Assembly (NCBI GenBank): GCA_965153455.1
Contig: OZ234502.1
Span: 5,373,267 to 5,437,266, forward strand
Direction of reading: 5' to 3'
DNA length: 64,000 nucleotides
DNA from: Sphagnum compactum
Lineage: Eukaryota > Bryophyta > Sphagnopsida > Sphagnales
In this document: positions 57,664 to 64,000 of the stretch, piece after piece
Numbering within the stretch: position 1 is the stretch's first letter
Layout: the number at the start of each line of letters is the position of its first letter
Notes under the pieces: generated by a model
The model's database searches: none
Seen by the model: the letters and a program-made list of their open reading frames with translations, nothing else
What the model was told of the DNA's origin: nothing
Position numbers and translations under genes: made by a program

Positions 57664-59040
57664 TTGTCACTAAGCCCACAATCACTTATGAACTTTAGTA
57701 ATGGGCTTCCAAGTTTAAGCCCATTGGATATCAGGGTTATTCAATGGGATATTCCCAAGGATGGGATATGCCTACTTAAGCTGTTTGGAGGCATTAGTTT
57801 TGGATTAACTGTAGTTTTACAATCAGGCATCCTAATCCAAAGATACCATTATGTGGATAAAGACACAAGCTAGACAAGCCTTCATGCAACATGTCATGAT
57901 GTTACAAACAAAGGTATCCCCACTTATTACCAACATCGACCATATAGGGTTATCAATGTTCCTTACCAAACAACATCACCTTGTTGGGGGTGCCAAATTT
58001 GGCAAGGATTGGGCTAATTAATTTGGTCATTGGGCCATGTTAAGGTCTTTCACAGGTGGGTACGGGCCAAGGACTTTCCGATCCCAAGTCATGTTTATTT
58101 TAAGAATTTGATTCGTGTTGTGAAACATTTGCAACATTCAAATATGCACCCATGTGCATATTTGTTGGAGAATGTCCCACCATTGGGGGATTCTAGGCCA
58201 ATTGGTTTGGCTAGATGGCAACAAGTCGGGGCTTGGATCGACAAGCCAGTGCAGGTGGATGTTGCTTCAATTGGTTCACGAGCTCTTCGATTCTAATATA
58301 TGTTGGACTAACCTAACACCATCAGAGGTGATCCAACGAGCATATGAGTTCATTCCTAGGTCACCCACATGCTTGGTGGATGACATACTAGATCCAGGAC
58401 CCCATTCATGTGCGGTTTGTCATGATGATTAACCACCACTACTTATGGTCAATAGGGTTGGCCTTCCACGAGTAGCCCTACCAACATTCTTGAGTTTTCC
58501 ACATTCTTATGCATTTAGGAATGGGGGGCCAAGGATGATTTGGGACCCCCATTCATCTAGCTCTTTGCCGCGTTTTCTTCCATTTGCCCCAAGCAGAAAA
58601 GGAGGCCGCAGAGCAAACGTCTTTTCTGAGCGCTGCCCGCGGCCCGAAGGGCCTGATAAAGCGAAAAGTGCTTTCCAGGGCAGAAAAGAAGCAAGTTGAA
58701 GGCCAAACGTACTGTGAGGTCTTCTCCCTTTTCAAAGAAAGTTTTATCCTCTCCCCTTCAACTACGTTTTGAGAGCATGCTGTGGTTCCCACCCGTTTAC
58801 ACGGTAGTTAGGTAAGCTCTATGCCCGTTCTTTAGTCCGAAGAGCCCATAAGCATTTTGTAGCATATGGAAGAACCCAATGTTAATGAGAGGGAATCCAT
58901 GTCGATGTCGATGCCATGGGGTTCCACATTAGCACCACAAATGTGTAAAGCCTTTTCAAAGGAGTTCATAGGAAGATTTTGGGGCAAGTTATGGACCTTA
59001 ATTGCCTCACATGGATTTTCAATTTGGTTTTGGCAAAACA
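57664..59040 (+). pseudogene. DNMT3-like cytosine-5 DNA methyltransferase domain within the polyprotein
   Basis: The conserved C5-methyltransferase motifs appear in order. Motif I (AdoMet binding) is 'LFGGISFGL' at 57781-57807. Motif II is the acidic 'YVDKD' ending near 57864. Motif IV has the catalytic Pro-Cys at 58035-58040, in 'LVIGPC', with a TAA where Gln should follow, then 'GLSQVGTGQGLSDP'. Motif VI is 'LLENVPPLGDSRP' with Glu-Asn-Val at 58168-58176. Motif VIII is 'VDVASIGSRALRF' ending 58293. A target-recognition-like stretch 'WTNLTPSEVIQRAYEFIP' and then 'VNRVGLPRVALPTF' (58445-58486) follow. After an insertion, motifs IX-X-like 'AMGFHISTTNV' and 'RKILGQVMDLNCLTWIFNLV' lie at about 58912-59025. 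At least two frameshifts and several stops inactivate it. The permutation-free order I-IV-VI-VIII-X is DNMT3/DNMT1-like and unlike the rearranged plant DRM enzymes. It sits between protease and RT. Confidence 0.8.
58567..58868. other. GC-rich insertion interrupting the methyltransferase domain
   Basis: The methyltransferase reading breaks after 'WDPHSSSSL' and resumes about 300 bp later with 'EEPNVNERE'. The intervening segment is much richer in GC ('GCGCTGCCCGCGGCCCGAAG') and has no coding similarity to retroelements. Its composition is reminiscent of plant mitochondrial intergenic DNA, so a NUMT fragment is possible. I could not identify its source. Confidence 0.5.
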
Positions 59041-59124
59041 ATTACATTTTGGCCAAATCCCACCCACCAGCTCCACCCCATCTTCGCTTGTTGCACCTTT
59101 TGTTAAGTTAGTTATGGAATACAA

Positions 59125-59140
59125 GGGGGGGGGGGGGGGG
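59125..59140 (+). repeat. Homopolymer of 16 G
   Basis: An uninterrupted G16 lies between the methyltransferase and RT parts, in sequence that otherwise reads 'MEYKGG'. It can form a G-quadruplex and is prone to polymerase slippage and sequencing error. Confidence 0.95.
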
Positions 59141-59489
59141 TGATGTTACAACAGGACAAATACATCCTTGACAATTATGGGATCAAGGATGCCAAGGGCC
59201 ATTTATGGATGTGGAACAGGAAATTGGTGATGTGGGGGCACCACAACATGATGGCACCTTTCCACATTTTGCATAGTAATCATAGGCCATGCCTTCAACC
59301 TCGGGTGTTGGGGATGTTCCATCATCCCAACCCAAAGTACAAGTGATTACAGAAACATGGGACCAAGGAATTAGCCCACCAGTTATAAGAGGTGAAGTGC
59401 ATGAAACACAATGGATAATACAAGATTTCATTGGATGTTTTGTTTTTAGTTTGAAAAAATTGGGTCAATTAAAGGGACAAGAAGTTTAA

Positions 59490-60110
59490 ATCATATTGGA
59501 GGATGATAATCCAATTTTCAAGCGACCTTATAGGCTTAGTGAGGTGGAGAGAACCTTGGTTCAAACTCGAACAATAGAATTGTTGGATGCTACTTTGGTG
59601 GAATTATCTAGGGGGGAATATGTTTCAACAACAATGATGTCAGCCAAGAAGGAGATTTTTGGCAATTGGACTAAACGTCACATGTGTGGGGATTACTATC
59701 CGGTGAATAAATGGACCTATTCATACAAATATGCCATGCCCCTACTTAAGCAGATCTTTGATGCCCTTGGTCAGGCCAAGGTTTTTAGTACCTTGGACTT
59801 GAGGTCATGCTACCATTAGTTGCCATTGAGGGAAGGTGATAAGGTCAAGACAACATTTAGAGGAATTAACCCCATTAGAAGGATTTTTTGTACCAATGGT
59901 AGTTTTTGCTATTTGGTTTGAAAAATGCCCTTGCAAAATTTCAAAAAATCATGGATCAAATGTTGGTAGGTCTTGATTTCACCAAATGTTATATTGATGA
60001 CATCATTGTTTTTAGCTTGACCCCAGGAGATCATATGCACCATTTGTTAGAGATGTTTAGAAGACTTAAAAAACATAACCTTAAGCTTCATCTAAACAAG
60101 TGCTAGTCCT
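59490..60110 (+). pseudogene. Reverse transcriptase of the DNMT-gypsy element
   Basis: Frame 59496-59819 carries 'RPYRLSEVERTLVQTRTIEL', 'KRHMCGDYYPVNKWTYSYKY' and 'AKVFSTLDLRSCYH', which includes the first catalytic Asp. It stops at TAG (59817-59819), where relatives have Gln. After a frameshift the next frame (59906-60106) gives 'LFGLKNALAKFQKIMDQML' and 'CYIDDIIVFS', with the YIDD catalytic box intact at 59990-60001. The frame ends in TAG (60104-60106), again where Gln is expected. Confidence 0.88.
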
Positions 60111-60850
60111 TTCATACTTAGGTGGAGTACTTGGGTCACATGATTTATCCAGGTGGATTGGGGGTTCAGAAGGCCAAGGTTGAGGCCATTTCATAGGTTC
60201 CCCAATCAATAAATGTTAGTCAGTTACAAACTTTTTAGGGCTTTTGTAATTACTACTAGAAGTTTGTGAAAGGCTTTAGTAGCCTAGCCAAACTTTTAAC
60301 CCAATTGACATAGATTGACCAGAAGTTCATTTGGGATGAGGCACAAGAGCAAGCCTTTGAAGAATTGAAGGCCAAGCTTTCATTAATTCCCATTTTGAGG
60401 CAACCCATTCAAGGACGACTGTCCAATTACACATTGATTGGAACATTGTAAGGTTGGGAACTATGCTTACCCAACTTGATGATGATGGTCAAAAGTTTAT
60501 GGTGGCATATGCCAATTCATCCAACAATAAAATGGAGGCCAAATACAATTCATATGAAAAGGAATGCCTTATAGTTGTTTGGGTTGATTCATCATTCCGA
60601 TGTTATTTTTATGGTAGCCCATTCATTTGATTATTGATCATTAGCCTGTGAAATTCCTTATGGAATCAGATCGACTCACAAGAAAATTGGCTAGGTGGGC
60701 ATTTATTTTGCAAAAATATGACTTTGATATAATTCTAGGTGTATGTTGTGTGACCAAGTTTGAACATCTTTCAATGCAACTACACCTCACCTACAACCCT
60801 TACCAATTATGGGGCTTGGGTAGTGATGGAGTTTGGATTTTGTCGGCCCA
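60110..60850 (+). pseudogene. RT connection and RNase H of the DNMT-gypsy element
   Basis: 'VEYLGHMIYPGGLGVQKAKV' starts near 60122. 'KFVKGFSSLAKLLTQLT' follows at about 60257-60310, then 'FIWDEAQEQAFEELKAKLS'. The RNase H block is 'AYANSSNNKMEAKYNSYEKE', followed by 'KFLMESDRLTRKLARWAFIL' (about 60652-60711). TAG stops at 60119-60121, 60194-60196 and 60311-60313 all stand where Gln fits. Confidence 0.8.
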
Positions 60851-60859
60851 TTGAGTTTG

Positions 60860-61330
60860 ACACCTTGACATAACCGATATATTTTGGTAATAATTGAGCA
60901 TTTTTTCATGTGGTTGAAGTTGGTTCCGTTGTTAGATCATAATAGTGAAGGGTTAGCATATGTATTTTTGAACATGGTATTTAGTAGGTTTGGGACTCCA
61001 AGTGAAGTTTTCATTGACCAAGGTACAAAATTCCATGGGGAATTCCAAGGGTTGTGTGAAAAAACATTGATTGATCGTCGCACGACTTCACGAAACCATC
61101 TTGAGGTAGAAGGGTTAATGGAGCGGATGGTGCAAACGATGAAGCAAGGTTTGCAGTATGGTCTCCACAAAGGCCATAATTGAGATTAGGACTTACAACT
61201 ACCATGGTTAACTATGGGGTATAGGTTCAATTGGTAAGCTTTTCTTTCATCTTTTTCACCATACTTTTTAGTGTTTGGCTATGAGCCGGAGTTACCAACT
61301 TCAATATGATGAAATGCAATGGCAGTAATC
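60860..61330 (+). pseudogene. Integrase of the DNMT-gypsy element
   Basis: 'LVIIEHFFMWLKLVPLLDHN' contains the first catalytic acid position, here Glu (GAG at 60896-60898) instead of Asp. The second Asp is in 'SRFGTPSEVFIDQGTKFHGE', and the Glu is in 'EGLMERMVQTMKQGL'. 'YFLVFGYEPELPTSI' near 61265-61310 marks the end of the core. The Asp-to-Glu change and stops after 'KGHN' and in 'IRN' indicate an inactive protein. Confidence 0.85.
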
Positions 61331-61710
61331 AACATGGATGATCCTAATGTGTGGACTCAGGCATGTGAGCAGCAAGCCACCTTGTTCCAACTTGTTATGC
61401 CCATGGTTATGGAAAATTTGGCAATTGCCCAACATCAAAATACATTGCATTATGCCACCATACGTGGAGGTGGTCATCGGCTTTAGATTTGGAGGTTTGA
61501 ACAAAAAAAATCATGTTTATTTGTAGCAAACAACATCGACTACTTTGGATGTGACTGCATGACATGTTATTTATGTGTGCAGAAGGTTCTACTTTCAAGA
61601 GTGTTGTTATTGGAGGGCCGAAATGGGTCATACGTGGAAGGACCGTGTGTGCAATTGCGTTGAACCATGTCATCTTCCCAATGTGGATGGCTAAATTAAC
61701 CCATCCTTAG
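61320..61710 (+). pseudogene. Linker and SH3-like module after the integrase
   Basis: 'MDDPNVWTQACEQQATLFQL' (about 61333-61392) is followed by a stretch that, across frames, reads 'LLLEGRNG' and 'MGHTWKDRV', then 'PCHLPNVDG' before a TAA at about 61692. This has the pattern of the beta-barrel module found after gypsy integrase cores. It connects directly to the zinc finger downstream. Confidence 0.5.
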
Positions 61711-61877
61711 TCGTGGTTCTTGTTGGCCTAGAATGTATGTTGTGTGGGCAAGCTTCAAGAGCCGTTACTATGTTGATTTGTCATAAGTGTTCTCAAGGTT
61801 GGGATATGGGATGTTTCATGCCACCAGTGGAGGAAGTGTTAGTTGGCAAATGGTTTTGCCTTCAGTGCACCCAATAG
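61710..61877 (+). pseudogene. PHD-type zinc finger at the end of the polyprotein
   Basis: In one frame, 61734-61868 reads C-X2-C ('CMLC'), nine or more residues, C-X2-C ('CHKC'), four residues, Asp at the usual His position ('GWDMGC'), Cys, 14 residues, then 'WFCLQC'. The spacing and the Trp two residues before the final C-X2-C pair are the PHD signature (C4HC3). Only the His ligand is lost (GAT for CAT). The frame ends at TAG 61875-61877, so the finger is the C-terminus. PHD fingers bind histone H3 tails, so the module may have guided integration, as chromodomains do in chromoviruses. Confidence 0.78.
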
Positions 61878-61879
61878 AC

Positions 61880-62115
61880 CTAAGTTCTTAACGTCGCATA
61901 ATAGAACTAATCCAAGGTTTTCTTCCATGGTAATTCACATTTGGTTGGGGATTTGAAAGAGTACAGTTACGCGACTAACGATGGGGTTCACATTTGCACT
62001 CGGCCTAGTGGTCCTTTTATTTTCGAACCAAAGTGTTCGTCCATGGTGGATTTCCAACAGGTAATTTCATAATGTTATTTGTTTTAGGGGGACTTCAACC
62101 CTAGATAGGGGGGCG
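61880..62115 (+). other. 3' untranslated part of the DNMT-gypsy element
   Basis: No coding domain is clear. Two purine runs, 'TTAGGGGGAC' near 62086 and 'AGATAGGGGGGCGG' near 62103-62115, are candidate polypurine tracts for plus-strand priming. Confidence 0.4.
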
Positions 62116-62116
62116 G

Positions 62117-62211
62117 CTTGGATGTGGTGTACCATTTAAGGTATTTCTATGTTATGTGTTGTGAATGTGGTGACAATGATGGTTATAACATCGACATAGG
62201 AGTGCACGACA
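62117..62211 (+). mobile_element. Partial LTR (3' end only)
   Basis: The last 95 bp of the LTR ('GGATGTGGTGTACC' to 'GTGCACGACA') appear here once, directly before a complete LTR, with only 11 bp between them. This points to a nested or recombined LTR junction. Confidence 0.75.
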
Positions 62212-62222
62212 ATTATCATGTG

Positions 62223-62594
62223 TGTTAGTTTAGCTACTCAATTAGGTTTTAGTTAGTTAGGGATAAACTGGGTTAATTAAACTAATTAGTTAATCTCAAA
62301 CCAGTTCAAGTGTGAATGGGGTACGCAATATTTTTCATGAGATATAATCCCACCTTGTGTGACTTCAAATTATTTTTGGTGATTTGAAATTCCAGAGCTG
62401 AGTTTCTACCTTGCAGCTTTCTTTGTTATGCAAATGTTTTAGTTTTCTATGTTTTGGGCTTGGATTCTTGCGTTGTTGCAGGTGAATTAGTTTTTGATTT
62501 GAATGTGGTGTATTGTTCAATGTATTTCTATGTTATGTGTTGTAAGTGTGGTGACAGCGATGGTTATAGGTTTCGACATAAAAGTGCACAACAT
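62223..62594 (+). mobile_element. Complete LTR (372 bp), right-hand copy
   Basis: It starts TGTTAGTTTAGC and ends GTGCACAACA, with TGTT...AACA inverted termini. It is the same length as the reverse-oriented solo copy at 41029-41400. Flanks (ATGTG and TTAAA) show no target-site duplication. Confidence 0.85.
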
Positions 62595-62599
62595 TAAAA

Positions 62600-64000
62600 A
62601 AAATGATTACATCATCACCAAAACATCATGCAAATGGTAATCCTTTTAAAACTTGATCTCCAACACATTGAAATTCAACTAACACACTTTTCAATCCAAC
62701 AAACAATAATTCTCAATGGTAAAAACTATTTGTGCGATCTTCATCCACACTTAAAATGTAATCTTCATTCAATCTTCTAGCTTTAACAAGAGAAATTAAA
62801 CTTTCAAAATGCCATTAAAAAATAAATGAAACAAAAATATTAATATCCATTAAAATGCTTCAATCTCAACCACCATAAGACTTGGGTTTGAATTTAATTT
62901 TTTTATGGGTGTCATTCAACAAGGGAATGTTTTTAAAAGAAGTTTCCTTATGGTTTGTTAAGTACATGGGAGATGCAATTTTTAAAAATGAGCACCAAGA
63001 TTTGGTCCACACACCATTCACATCCATGACAATTTGCTAATGTAAACATGTCAATAAAACAACATCCAACAAGCCATATAAATTTGTTATGTAAAATCCT
63101 TGCCAATTTGTGAATACCTCCTTGTGAGGTTATAATTTCACACCATCAATATGTTGGGGCATGTTCCAATGTCAACTTATTTTTCCTTTTCTAAAAGAAC
63201 CTTTGGTTTTGACATTTCAATTTTCTTTGCTAGATTCTTGAAGTGGGGGTTGGAGGCCCCCCACATTATATGTGCCCATAGTTGTTAGTGCAAACACTAC
63301 AAAATATTGTATTTTTTTTTTTCCTTGATTGTCTTTTTGCCTATCGAAGATGTGTCTTGTGGTGCCTAAACAAATCTTGGCACTACCTATACACACTTTG
63401 GGTTCTATTACGCATGGTTTGTGCTTGTAATGGCTAACATGGTTTAAAGTGTGTTTGGGCAACATCCTTTTTTTTTTGATAAAAAATGGATCAAACCAAG
63501 TGTAGACAAGGAAAAAAAAGAAACAAATAATACTTTTGTATTACCTACAATAACAACTATGGGGACACATAATATTATGGGTTTGAGCCCAATTGAATTA
63601 GGTCCATTTCGACTTACACACTCCTCAAGTCTAGATATTGTATATGTATAAAAATCACAACAAATTAAATTTGGTTATTGTGCATGTACGCAGTTTGACA
63701 ATTAATTGAAACCAATCAATTACCTCTAAAGTTCAACCTACTTGCCAAGTATTAAAAAATGTTCAAAAATATTTAACTTGCTTACCTAAAGAATCTAAAC
63801 ATGTGTTCAAGATGCTTTTCCAAGGTTTTGATTTTTATTCTAATTCAAGCAAAAGGCTAGTTCCATCCTCTCGTTCTTATGCAAATTCCACTGGAAAGGT
63901 GCCAATTCAAATCCCTGTCACAAAAACTTGAACTTGAACCCCTTGGGTTTAACATTCCAAAGTAGAAACTTGGCAACACTCATATGTTCATGTCATACCA
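62600..64000. other. AT-rich intergenic DNA, no gene seen
   Basis: Short frames of 66-82 codons exist near 63.2-63.65 kb on both strands without recognisable motifs. Confidence 0.5.

Larger units (their letters stand above)
55038..62594 (+). mobile_element. Ty3/gypsy retrotransposon carrying a DNA methyltransferase and a PHD finger
   Basis: The span is bounded by direct LTR copies. In order it holds a gag zinc knuckle (55988), retropepsin (57052), a DNMT3-like cytosine methyltransferase (57.7-59.0 kb), RT (59.5-60.1 kb), RNase H (60.3-60.8 kb), integrase (60.9-61.3 kb) and a PHD-type finger (61.73-61.88 kb). All lie on the + strand and appear in polyprotein order, so this is one element and not a chance cluster. 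Each domain has stops or frameshifts, and several catalytic residues are changed. The 5' LTR copy is truncated at its 3' side, and no primer-binding site was found. A target-site duplication is not visible, so the outermost LTRs may not be an original pair. Confidence 0.8.

Noticed and set aside
57664-57873. Independent small gene with a Rossmann-like motif
   Set aside because: The motif is methyltransferase motif I and continues with later motifs in other frames; it is part of the retroelement polyprotein.
61301-61504. - strand frames opposite the integrase tail
   Set aside because: Shadows of the + strand retroelement coding sequence.

Overview
The window is nuclear DNA from a land plant. 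It is AT-rich, gene-poor and dominated by decayed transposable elements. I can defend only three intact protein-coding genes. Two are plant calcium-dependent protein kinases (CDPKs): one on the + strand at 20.2-21.7 kb and one on the - strand at 45.1-46.8 kb. They are intronless, arranged tail to tail and about 89% identical by my own count. The third is a three-exon UPF0496/DUF677 (AT14A-like) gene at 32.7-35.0 kb, lying between them. The style of the PPR relic, the intronless CDPKs and the retroelement types suggest a non-flowering lineage such as a fern. That is inference, because no species-diagnostic gene is present.

Layout. 1-10 kb: a Ty3/gypsy relic on the - strand (RT at 3.5-4.3 kb, gag at 6.7-8.1 kb), a second gag fragment and simple tandem repeats. 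10-14.5 kb: a less AT-rich stretch with a decayed PPR gene, a duplicated segment and a tRNA-like SINE head. 14.9-17.9 kb: an hAT-like transposase relic. 18.8-24.4 kb: CDPK-1 with a structured leader, flanked by copies of a dispersed palindromic repeat. 25.5-28.6 kb: a second hAT-like relic and an array of about 80 bp repeats. 32-36 kb: the UPF0496 gene followed by a minisatellite. 39-41.8 kb: a third hAT-like relic, interrupted by a solo LTR. 45-47 kb: CDPK-2. 51.9-54.9 kb: an unrecognised coding relic and a deleted chromovirus.

The most striking object is at 55.0-62.6 kb. It is a degenerate Ty3/gypsy retrotransposon whose polyprotein order reads gag zinc knuckle, retropepsin, a DNMT3-like cytosine-5 DNA methyltransferase domain, reverse transcriptase, RNase H, integrase, and a C-terminal PHD-type zinc finger. 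It is flanked by copies of a 372 bp LTR; a third copy of this LTR sits alone at 41 kb in reverse orientation. A GC-rich segment of about 300 bp interrupts the methyltransferase part. Many of its stop codons are TAG/TAA where glutamine is expected, which fits deamination of methylated cytosine. An element coding for both a DNA methylation writer and a histone-tail reader would be unusual in a plant. This copy is dead, but the architecture is legible.

All relic reading was by eye from six-frame translation. Boundaries of relics and repeats are approximate.
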